Origin: CAZUMH01 sp964621645
Lineage (GTDB): Bacteria > Zhuqueibacterota > QNDG01 > JAGLOF01
DNA: 7,437 bases
Assembly (NCBI GenBank): GCA_964621645.1
Contig: CAZUMH010000127.1
Coordinates: forward strand, 1-7,437
Direction: 5' to 3'
Every line of letters starts with the position of its first letter. The stretch's first letter is position 1. The position numbers and the translations under genes were made by a program. A model generated the notes under the pieces. It did not search any database. It was not told the DNA's origin and saw nothing but the letters and a program-made list of their open reading frames with translations. Positions 1 to 6,041 of the stretch are shown here, piece after piece.

Positions 1-854
1 ACCGGTATTCCCGCGGGCGGTTTTATCTCAACCGTATCTGTATCCCTTCTCAGTCGTTTTAAGTCAATAAGCATTTCGTCAACCGACTGATACCGTTCTT
101 CAGGATCTTTCTCCAGCGCCCGGTACAGGACATGGAGCAGTTCGGATGAGAGATCCGGTCTGTGTTTCTGAATCGGCACCGGTTGCTCATTGATGATGGC
201 GTACATCATGGCTGAATCATACTCACCTTTGAAAGGAAGCTCCCCGGCCAGCATTTCATACAGAACCACGCCAAAGGAGAATATGTCCGTACGCCCGTCC
301 ACTTCCTTCCCCTGCAGCTGCTCCGGAGAGGAGTAGGCCACGGTCCCGGCCGTGGATCCGGTCTTGGTCAGCTTCGCTGAACCACGCATTCGGGCCAGGC
401 CGAAATCCATCACCTTCACCCGGCCGTCGTTCGTGATCATGATATTTTCTGATTTGATATCACGGTGTACAATACCTTTTGCGTGGGCTGTCTTTAATGC
501 TTCTGCTATCTGAACCGCAATGTCGATGTTTTGTTTTATCCTTTTTCCTTTTTCCTTTATCCTTGTGCGTAATGTCTCCCCCTCAACAAATTCCATGACA
601 ATAAAGGGATTCTCACCCTCATCATGGATCTCATGGATGGTACAGACGTTGGGATGATTCAGGGCCGCCGCTGCCTTGGCCTCCTGGAGAAAACGTTTCA
701 GGTCGCTCTCCTCTTTTTTCAGGTGATCGGGCAGAAATTTCAGCGCCACCATACGGTCCAGTTTCGTGTCCCTGGCTTTATACACCACGCCCATGCCGCC
801 GCGGCCAAGCTCTTCCATAATTCGGTAATGTGATATAGTTTTATCTATCATCAT
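1..854 (-). CDS. Ser/Thr protein kinase, N-terminal part (runs off left edge)
   Basis: This is the kinase domain of a Hanks-type Ser/Thr kinase, which transfers phosphate from ATP to protein Ser/Thr. No stop occurs before base 1, so only about 284 codons are seen. Numbering from the ATG at 851: glycine loop GRGGMG at 16-21, VALK with the ATP-binding lysine at 38, helix-C Glu 57, catalytic HRD at 129-131 with Lys133 and Asn136, DFG at 149-151, activation segment ending in SPEQ, then DIFSFG and a C-lobe ending in ERYQS. All catalytic residues are present, so it should be active. The visible end is a basic and then Pro-containing linker; no membrane segment or TPR is reached. Start choice: ATGs lie at 854, 851 and in frame at 866. 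The paralogues begin MIGK, which matches 851. The ATG at 854 overlaps the stop of the preceding relic (TGATG), and the ATG at 866 has AAGG four bases upstream. The exact start is therefore uncertain. By analogy with its neighbours a TolB-like domain and TPRs probably follow outside the window. Confidence 0.93.
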   Translation of the reverse strand, partial: MMIDKTISHYRIMEELGRGGMGVVYKARDTKLDRMVALKFLPDHLKKEESDLKRFLQEAKAAAALNHPNVCTIHEIHDEGENPFIVMEFVEGETLRTRIKEKGKRIKQNIDIAVQIAEALKTAHAKGIVHRDIKSENIMITNDGRVKVMDFGLARMRGSAKLTKTGSTAGTVAYSSPEQLQGKEVDGRTDIFSFGVVLYEMLAGELPFKGEYDSAMMYAIINEQPVPIQKHRPDLSSELLHVLYRALEKDPEERYQSVDEMLIDLKRLRRDTDTVEIKPPAGIP

Positions 855-943
855 CAAGGTTCCCATGGAGCCTTGCGGGACACGTTCCCGCCTTCGCCGG
901 GTTTGGAGAGGATTTTGTAATGTGAAATCGTTTTACCGATCAT
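854..943 (-). pseudogene. Kinase 5'-end relic A, 29-codon mini-ORF between two kinases
   Basis: A short open frame starts with ATGATCGG and reads MIGKTISHYKIL, the standard opening of these kinases. It continues SKPGEGG, a degraded glycine loop, and then departs into NVSRKAPWEP and a TGA stop. Its ATG overlaps the TGA of the 745-aa kinase (ATGA at 943-940), and its own TGA overlaps the first ATG of the next kinase (TGATG at 856-852). It lacks the kinase lysine and everything after it, so it cannot be a kinase. I read it as a truncated kinase start interrupted by the palindromic element at 855-901. It may still be translated and pass ribosomes to the next gene; only a weak GGGA lies upstream. 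The alternative is a real leader peptide, for which there is no direct evidence. Confidence 0.6.
855..901. repeat. GC-rich palindromic element, copy A
   Basis: On the plus strand it runs from CAAGG to GCCGGG and can form three hairpins. CAAGG/CCTTG arms enclose TCC-ATG-GGA at 855-875 (one mismatch). GCGGGA and TCCCGC flank a five-base loop at 875-891. A third, imperfect stem lies at 887-901. The second and third hairpins share 887-891, so they are mutually exclusive. The core at 871-892 (CCTTGCGGGACACGTT, then C, then CCGCC) matches 3197-3218 with one difference. It looks like a small REP-like interspersed repeat, but no transposase is seen nearby. Confidence 0.55.
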
Positions 944-3177
944 GACGTAAATCCCATTTTATTCCTCAGAGCTTTAAATCTCGAATCCTCCCGAATTGGG
1001 TCAAAAACCGGCACGAATAAATAGAGCAGGTTGCTGTCATGTTTTTTATACGCTTTATCAAACCACTCAAACACCTTGTCTATTTGTCCCAGACCCAGAT
1101 ATACGACCGCTATCCAGAAGGGAGATATGGGCTCTTTCCGGGAACGATCGAGAAGCGCATCGAGGATCTCATTGGCATGTTTGGTATTTCCGCTTCTCCC
1201 GTAATATAATCCAAGCGCACCAATAAACGGAGGCTCCTCATTGCCCAGTCTCACAGCCGTTTCACCCGCCTCGATGGCAAGATCATACTTGCCCTGAAGG
1301 CCATAGATATCCTGGAGGCCGTGATATCCGGCTGCTAATGCCGGTTCAATCTGGATTATTTTATTATAGTAAGAAAACGCGGTATCAAAATCATATTTGT
1401 AAACATAGACATATCCAGTACGCACCAGTATTAATAGATTCAGCGGATCCAAATCCAGTGCCGCCTTCAGTTGAGCCAGCGCCTCATCGAAATCCTGATC
1501 CAGCAAGGAGAGAGCCAATTCATACCACAAACGGGCATTCACATTGTTGGCATTCAAGTCTATGGCCTTTTGAAAAAAGTGATGGGCTTTGACACTGTCC
1601 CATTCATGGAATGTGGCTATTGATCCCATGGACACATATGCTTCGGATAAGTCAGCATCTATCTCCAGGGCTTTCTCGGCAGCCGATTTAGCCTTGGGCA
1701 TCGCAGTTTGATTATCGAGTGTGCCGAATGGATTGGTCAGGAAAATATACGTTCCCGCCAATGCTGCATAGGCGGCAGCAAAGTCCGGGCTCAATGAGAC
1801 AGCTTCTTGAAAACAGTCAAGGGCTTTCTTAGCCCATCCGGAAGAAAATTTATTAAAGTGATACCGACCTTTCAGGTAGAGTTCGTAAGCCTCAAGATCA
1901 GGCTGCTTCTTCTTGTCAAGCAGGGAGGATGTCATAATAAATTCTGTCTTCAGCTTTCCAGCGATCTCGGAAGCAATCTCGTCCTGTATGGCAAAAACAT
2001 CCTCCAGATCACGATCATATTTTTCTGACCATAAATGGTATCCATCCTCAACGTTGATCAACTGGGCAGTGATTCGTATTCGATTTCCTGATTTTCTTAC
2101 GCTCCCCTCCAGTACATGCTGGACATCCAGCTGGTTTCCGATATCACGAATATCAGTCTGTTTATCTTTAAACGCAAATGCCGAGGTTCTGGCCACTACA
2201 CGAAAGTCTTTTATTTTTGTCAAGGTATTGATTAATTCTTCCGTCAATCCATCACTGAAATATTCATTCTCAGGGTCGGCGCTTATATTTAAAAAGGGCA
2301 GGACAGCAAGGGACGGCTTATCCTCACTTTGCATCGAGGTTTTCTCCATGGCCTTCAAATCCAGTGTTTTATCCAGTTTTTCCAATTCCAGCCGGAAGTT
2401 AGAGACTGCCTGATATCGTTCTTTTAAATTTTTGCATAATGCCTTTTTTATAATTACTTCCAGAGATCGGGGAAGTATACTGTTTATAGAACGGGCAGGC
2501 GCCGGTTCTTCATTGAGTATCGCATAAACGACCGCCTGATCATATTCTCCGCGAAACGGCAATCGCCCTGTCACCATTTCATAGAGAACCACTCCAAGCG
2601 ACCAGATATCCGTTCTATGATCAACCCCGTCTCCCCGGGCCTGCTCCGGAGACATGTAGGCAACCGTACCCAAAGTAGATCCCTCTTTGGTCAGCACGGA
2701 CTGTCCGGTGAGTTTCGCCAGGCCAAAATCCATGATCTTTATCTGCCCCTTATCCGTAATCATGATATTGGCGCTCTTGATATCCCTGTGGATGATCTTG
2801 TTGTCGTGGGCCTCCTGCAGACCTTTAGCAGTCTGTATGGCAATACCGATGGCTTCTGAAATGGGCAGCGGACCTTTCGCTATCTTCTCCCTCAACGTCA
2901 TTCCGCCATAACAAGCCATGGCGATAAAGACCTGACCCTCATCAGTCTCATCCACCTCATGGATGGTGCAGATATTGGAATGATCCAGGATCGAGGCGGC
3001 CTGGGCCTCATGGATGAACCGCTTTTTAGCCTCTTGATCCCTGGTCAGTTCCGGAGGCAGGAATTTGAGAGCTACCGTGCGTTTGAGTTTGGTATCTTCC
3101 GCCTTGTATACGACACCCATCCCGCCGCGGCCTAACTCTTCCAATATATGATAATGACCTATAATTCTCCCGATCAT
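940..3177 (-). CDS. Ser/Thr kinase with TolB-like domain and TPRs, no membrane segment (745 aa)
   Basis: Complete kinase fusion. Kinase domain at about 8-268: glycine loop GRGGMG 16-21, Lys38, helix-C Glu57, HRD 130-132 with Lys134 and Asn137, DFG 150-152, activation segment with several Thr residues up to SPEQ at 176-179, DIWSLG 190-195, and RYQAV. A short charged linker follows with no hydrophobic stretch. From about 287 comes a TolB/FlgO-like domain (PSLAVLPFLN, YFSDGLTEEL, VLEGSVRK, RITAQL, HLWSEKYDR) to about 430, then TPR-type helical repeats to the end, closing with DSRFKALRNKMG. Without a membrane anchor or signal peptide it is predicted cytoplasmic, unlike its 873-aa neighbour. Start: ATG at 3177 with GGAG eight bases upstream, lying inside relic B, whose stop overlaps this start. 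Codons 18-156 encode almost the same protein as the neighbour. The TolB/TPR half looks more AT-rich than the 873-aa gene. Signal and substrate are unknown. Confidence 0.96.
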   Translation of the reverse strand: MIGRIIGHYHILEELGRGGMGVVYKAEDTKLKRTVALKFLPPELTRDQEAKKRFIHEAQAASILDHSNICTIHEVDETDEGQVFIAMACYGGMTLREKIAKGPLPISEAIGIAIQTAKGLQEAHDNKIIHRDIKSANIMITDKGQIKIMDFGLAKLTGQSVLTKEGSTLGTVAYMSPEQARGDGVDHRTDIWSLGVVLYEMVTGRLPFRGEYDQAVVYAILNEEPAPARSINSILPRSLEVIIKKALCKNLKERYQAVSNFRLELEKLDKTLDLKAMEKTSMQSEDKPSLAVLPFLNISADPENEYFSDGLTEELINTLTKIKDFRVVARTSAFAFKDKQTDIRDIGNQLDVQHVLEGSVRKSGNRIRITAQLINVEDGYHLWSEKYDRDLEDVFAIQDEIASEIAGKLKTEFIMTSSLLDKKKQPDLEAYELYLKGRYHFNKFSSGWAKKALDCFQEAVSLSPDFAAAYAALAGTYIFLTNPFGTLDNQTAMPKAKSAAEKALEIDADLSEAYVSMGSIATFHEWDSVKAHHFFQKAIDLNANNVNARLWYELALSLLDQDFDEALAQLKAALDLDPLNLLILVRTGYVYVYKYDFDTAFSYYNKIIQIEPALAAGYHGLQDIYGLQGKYDLAIEAGETAVRLGNEEPPFIGALGLYYGRSGNTKHANEILDALLDRSRKEPISPFWIAVVYLGLGQIDKVFEWFDKAYKKHDSNLLYLFVPVFDPIREDSRFKALRNKMGFTS
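2726..2997. repeat. Near-identical kinase-domain tract, copy 1
   Basis: This stretch matches 5521-5792 at a constant offset of 2795 bases, with a single difference (C at 2749, T at 5544). Positions 2750-2997 are identical throughout, 248 bp. It encodes roughly residues 61-150 of both complete kinases, from helix C through HRD to DFG. Just outside, synonymous and then amino-acid differences appear quickly on the left (activation loop side) and several silent changes on the right. This fits a recent gene conversion patch better than strong protein constraint, because silent sites are unchanged too. Confidence 0.92.
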
Positions 3178-3185
3178 ACGTCAAT

Positions 3186-3190
3186 CTCCG
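3186..3190 (-). promoter_or_regulatory. Ribosome binding site of the 745-aa kinase, inside relic B
   Basis: CGGAG on the minus strand lies eight bases before the ATG at 3177. It falls within the last codons of relic B, so ribosomes translating the relic would pass over it and stop at the overlapping TGA. This supports the chosen start and suggests coupling. Confidence 0.6.
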
Positions 3191-3191
3191 A

Positions 3192-3245
3192 CAAGGCCTT
3201 GCGGGACACGTTACCGCCGCGGCCGCTTGTCCCGGCGCAGCCGGG
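3192..3245. repeat. GC-rich palindromic element, copy B
   Basis: The plus-strand element runs from CAAGGCCTTG, a perfect 10-bp palindrome, to GCCGGG. It shares with copy A the core CCTTGCGGGACACGTT, one variable base, CCGCC (3197-3218). It also holds a GCGGCCGC palindrome at 3219-3226 and a perfect 6-bp stem, CCCGGC/GCCGGG with a GCA loop, at 3231-3245. That stem extends through flanking GCTT/AAGC past a two-base bulge. Copy A has 11 extra bases between CAAGG and CCTTG, while copy B has the extra hairpin at the other end. The shared core with variable outer parts is why I treat both as one repeat family. Confidence 0.55.
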
Positions 3246-3275
3246 AAGCTCTTCCATAATTCGGTAATGTGATAT
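3246..3275. repeat. 30-bp copy of another kinase's 5' end
   Basis: This stretch is identical over 30 bp to 807-836, which codes for ISHYRIMEEL in the left-edge kinase. It lies in relic B, about 2.4 kb from its twin. The identity covers silent positions, so it is a recent sequence copy and not only a conserved motif. Confidence 0.85.
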
Positions 3276-3350
3276 GGTTTTACCGATCATTTTCAGGATA
3301 ACTCCATAAAAGATCTGACTGTGCTTCATGTAGAGGACACAATCTCTCCA

Positions 3351-5972
3351 TTACAGCAATACCGGGTATTTCTTCAGCAGCGCCTCGAACTTTGCGTTTC
3401 CATACAAGGGAGCAAAACGGATGTCCATCTCCAGAAATTTTGATGAGACCCAGGTTGGTTCCCGGAGAAGAATCTCAAGCTGCTCCAGCGTCGCATCGAC
3501 CTCACCGGCCAGAATATAGGTGCTCGCCAGGTCGTAAATATAGGAGATGCCGTAGGCGTGATCTACCTCGAGAGGAAGCAGTCGCACCGCTTTTTTACTC
3601 TCCCGGATTCCTTCTTCCCTGCTTCCGCTGCCGGCCAGTGCGATCCCCAGTGCGCTGTGGTACCGGGGGTCGTCGGGATACTGTTCAGTCGCCGAACGGA
3701 GCAGGGGAACCGATTGTGCGAAATACCGCTGTGCCTTTTCCTTTTCACCTTGATACTGGTAGATGAAGGCGGCCAGCAATGTCTTGGGATAAGCGAACAT
3801 TTTATGTCTGGACCATTCCCCCGGCGTATTCCAAAGCAGGTCAAGGGCATCCTGGAACCGTCGTTCACCCGTATCCTGATAGAACCAGGCCCAGACGTAC
3901 CACTCATGATCTTTTTCCATCGGCGCTGCAGATAAGGATGCCCTGGAGGCCGCATCCGCACCCGTGCTGGACCAATGCATGAACGTCTTGTAAAGGTACG
4001 GCCAGATTTCATCCGGTCCGATGGCAATGGCCTGATCAGCACAAGCGGCAGCCTGATCGTATCTCCGGGTCCACCAGTAAAACAGGGTCAGCCGGGTAGG
4101 CAGGTCCGGATCCTTGGGACTGATCTCAAAAGCCCTTTTTATTACCTGAATCGCTTCCTCCCAGCGCCCCATAGGTTCATAAAGATCCGCTTTCGACACC
4201 AGGATATCTACATTATTCGGCATCTCCTTTTCCGCGACGGCCCACTCTTCCCTGACCTTCGACCAGTTACGGTAGGCCCAAAGGTAATAATATCCCAGCG
4301 CCAGATGCACTTGCGCCGATTCAGGATTAAGTCGCACCGCCTTCCGTGCGGCTGCATCGGCCAGCCTGCGGCGGCTCTCTGATACATCATACCGCAGGTA
4401 ATACATTTTGGCATGGGCCTTGGCCAATTCAGCATAGGCCAACGTGAAGTTCGTATCGAGGCTGACTGCCATCCGGTAACTCGCAATCGCCTTTTGCCAG
4501 TCCTCCACATTGAAATGAGGTCTATGAGTGAACCAGCGGCCCCGCAGATAAGCCTGATACGCGTCCAGATTCTCTGTAGGTTTTTCCGCGAACCGTTCAT
4601 GATGGAGCTGACTCAGCCTCATCCCCAGGGCATCGACCACGTTATGGGCGATATCGGACTGGGTGCGAAAGATATCTTCAAGAATATGCTCATATGTCTG
4701 ACTCCAGATCTCTATGTCGTCTTCCACCCGGACCAGATGAGCGGTGATGCGTACCCGCGGCTCTTCCCCTGGGACAGGGGCCCAGCGCAGCGTTCCCGAT
4801 AGGATGAACTGTACTCCCAGCTCTTTGCCAATCTGCTCCGTAGTATACTCTTTTCCCGAATAATGGAGAGCGCTCTGTCGTGAAATCACCCCTAATGTGT
4901 GTAAAGAAGCCAGGTTACTGGTGATCTCCTCCGTAACGCCTTCTGCGAAATAGGTTTCTTCCTCAGGCCCGAGGTTCTGGAAGGGAAGTATTAATATTTT
5001 CTTCTGAAGCTCGCCTGATATTCCGTGCCTTGTGGGGACGATGTCCAAAGGACCGAAAAGTACGAAGGCCAGCAATAGAATCACTGCTGCGGCCGGGAAA
5101 ATCCATTTCCGCTTCTGTCCTTTGCGGACCGCAGGACGCCGGGGTCTGTCACCATCGAGGTTTTCCAGTACTGTTTGCAGATCCACGGTCAGATCTTCCA
5201 TATGCTGATACCGTTTGGCCGGATCCTTCGCCAGACATTTATTATCGATCCGCTCCAGGGTAAGGGGCACATCGGTACGCACTCCCGTCAGCGCCGGAGG
5301 AGTTTCATTGAGGATCGCATAGATGACCGACTGGTCGTACTCACCCCGGAACGGAAGCCGGCCGATGATCATTTCGTAGAGGATCACGCCCAGCGACCAG
5401 ATGTCAGATCTGGCATCGGCTTCCTTCCCCTCCGCCTGCTCCGGGGACATGTAGGAAACGGTCCCCAGAGTGGATCCCTCCCTGGTGAGGACGGTCCGGC
5501 CGGAAAGCTTTGCCAGACCGAAATCCATGATCTTTATCTGCCCTTTATCCGTAATCATGATATTGGCGCTCTTGATATCCCTGTGGATGATCTTGTTGTC
5601 GTGGGCCTCCTGCAGACCTTTAGCAGTCTGTATGGCAATACCGATGGCTTCTGAAATGGGCAGCGGACCTTTCGCTATCTTCTCCCTCAACGTCATTCCG
5701 CCATAACAAGCCATGGCGATAAAGACCTGACCCTCATCAGTCTCATCCACCTCATGGATGGTGCAGATATTGGAATGATCCAGGATCGAGGCAGCCTGAG
5801 CCTCATGGATGAACCGTTTTTTAGCCTCTGGATCCCTGGTCAGTTCCGGAGGCAGAAATTTGAGGGCTACTGTGCGCTTGAGCTTGGTGTCTTCCGCCTT
5901 GTAGACCACCCCCATCCCGCCGCTGCCCAATTTTTCGAGGATTGTATAATGGGATATAATTTTACCAATCAT
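3351..5972 (-). CDS. Membrane-anchored Ser/Thr kinase with TolB-like domain and TPRs (873 aa)
   Basis: Complete kinase fusion. Kinase domain about 8-268: glycine loop GSGGMG 16-21, Lys38, helix-C Glu57, HRD 130-132, Lys134, Asn137, DFG 150-152, activation segment with Thr160, Thr163, Thr168 and Thr171, SPEQ 176-179, DIWSLG 190-195. A basic juxtamembrane stretch (RRPAVRKGQKRK) is followed by one hydrophobic segment at about 291-307. The positive-inside pattern puts the kinase in the cytoplasm and the rest outside. Beyond it lies a TolB/FlgO-like domain (about 320-460: ILILPFQNLG, TYFAEGVTEE, FILSGTLR, RITAHL) and a long TPR region to the end. A signal sensed outside and passed to the kinase is a plausible inference, not shown. 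Start: ATG at 5972, GAAGGAAG six bases upstream, matching the paralogue start. Residues 18-156 equal those of the 745-aa kinase except position 48 (Pro against Gln), then the two diverge strongly. The gene ends 60 bp before relic B with no clear terminator. Confidence 0.96.
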   Translation of the reverse strand: MIGKIISHYTILEKLGSGGMGVVYKAEDTKLKRTVALKFLPPELTRDPEAKKRFIHEAQAASILDHSNICTIHEVDETDEGQVFIAMACYGGMTLREKIAKGPLPISEAIGIAIQTAKGLQEAHDNKIIHRDIKSANIMITDKGQIKIMDFGLAKLSGRTVLTREGSTLGTVSYMSPEQAEGKEADARSDIWSLGVILYEMIIGRLPFRGEYDQSVIYAILNETPPALTGVRTDVPLTLERIDNKCLAKDPAKRYQHMEDLTVDLQTVLENLDGDRPRRPAVRKGQKRKWIFPAAAVILLLAFVLFGPLDIVPTRHGISGELQKKILILPFQNLGPEEETYFAEGVTEEITSNLASLHTLGVISRQSALHYSGKEYTTEQIGKELGVQFILSGTLRWAPVPGEEPRVRITAHLVRVEDDIEIWSQTYEHILEDIFRTQSDIAHNVVDALGMRLSQLHHERFAEKPTENLDAYQAYLRGRWFTHRPHFNVEDWQKAIASYRMAVSLDTNFTLAYAELAKAHAKMYYLRYDVSESRRRLADAAARKAVRLNPESAQVHLALGYYYLWAYRNWSKVREEWAVAEKEMPNNVDILVSKADLYEPMGRWEEAIQVIKRAFEISPKDPDLPTRLTLFYWWTRRYDQAAACADQAIAIGPDEIWPYLYKTFMHWSSTGADAASRASLSAAPMEKDHEWYVWAWFYQDTGERRFQDALDLLWNTPGEWSRHKMFAYPKTLLAAFIYQYQGEKEKAQRYFAQSVPLLRSATEQYPDDPRYHSALGIALAGSGSREEGIRESKKAVRLLPLEVDHAYGISYIYDLASTYILAGEVDATLEQLEILLREPTWVSSKFLEMDIRFAPLYGNAKFEALLKKYPVLL
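5521..5792. repeat. Near-identical kinase-domain tract, copy 2
   Basis: Partner of 2726-2997, with one difference in the span and none in 5545-5792. It lies in the 873-aa kinase at the same codons, so the match is allelic-style and in register. That is what gene conversion between tandem paralogues would leave. Confidence 0.92.
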
Positions 5973-5978
5973 ATTGTA

Positions 5979-5986
5979 CTTCCTTC
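5979..5986 (-). promoter_or_regulatory. Ribosome binding site of the 873-aa kinase
   Basis: GAAGGAAG on the minus strand ends six bases before the ATG at 5972. It is the strongest Shine-Dalgarno match in the window and fixes the start of this gene. The 69-bp gap it sits in (5973-6041) has no hairpin followed by a T run and no convincing promoter. Confidence 0.75.
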
Positions 5987-6041
5987 GATCATTTCAAGTT
6001 GAATCGCCTTTAAATACACAACTCATATTGATTTCTTGATC

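Larger units (their letters stand above)
3174..3290 (-). pseudogene. Kinase 5'-end relic B, 38-codon mini-ORF between two kinases
   Basis: An open frame begins MIGKTISHYRIMEEL, the same start as the kinase at the left edge. A 30-bp stretch (3246-3275) is identical to 807-836 of that gene. After MEEL comes an in-frame 21-bp hairpin insert coding PGCAGTS, then GRGG (the glycine loop), then NVSRKALSEIDV and TGA. NVSRKA stands where an intact kinase has MGVVYKA. The stop overlaps the ATG of the 745-aa kinase (ATGA at 3177-3174), and the ribosome binding site of that kinase lies inside this frame. GGAG lies 11 bases before its own ATG. It cannot be a working kinase. I infer a duplicated and interrupted kinase start, possibly kept as a translated leader for the next gene. 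Confidence 0.65.

Noticed and set aside
855..901. Rho-independent terminator from the hairpins between the 745-aa kinase and the next kinase
   Set aside because: The stems are strong, but no T run follows on the transcribed strand, and the element overlaps a coupled start, so termination is not supported.
1913..2413. Plus-strand open frame of 166 codons
   Set aside because: It lies wholly opposite the TolB-like part of the 745-aa kinase, is Ser-rich and low in complexity, and resembles no family.
2687..2911. Plus-strand open frame whose end is the same peptide as one at 5470-5706
   Set aside because: It is the antisense shadow of the identical kinase tract. The likeness between the two frames follows from the repeat, and neither has its own ribosome binding site.
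3280..3351. 24-codon minus-strand frame starting MERLCPLHEA at the TAATG overlap with the 873-aa kinase stop
   Set aside because: The overlap is suggestive, but there is no likeness to anything, no clear ribosome binding site, and it ends inside relic B out of frame. Chance is enough to explain it.
3563..4042. Minus-strand open frame of 159 codons
   Set aside because: It lies inside the TPR region of the 873-aa kinase in another frame, with an Arg/Pro/His-rich composition typical of off-frame reading.
5973..6041. Promoter for the 873-aa kinase in the 69-bp gap
   Set aside because: AT-rich patches occur, but no -35/-10 pair with correct spacing is convincing; the gene may be read through from upstream.
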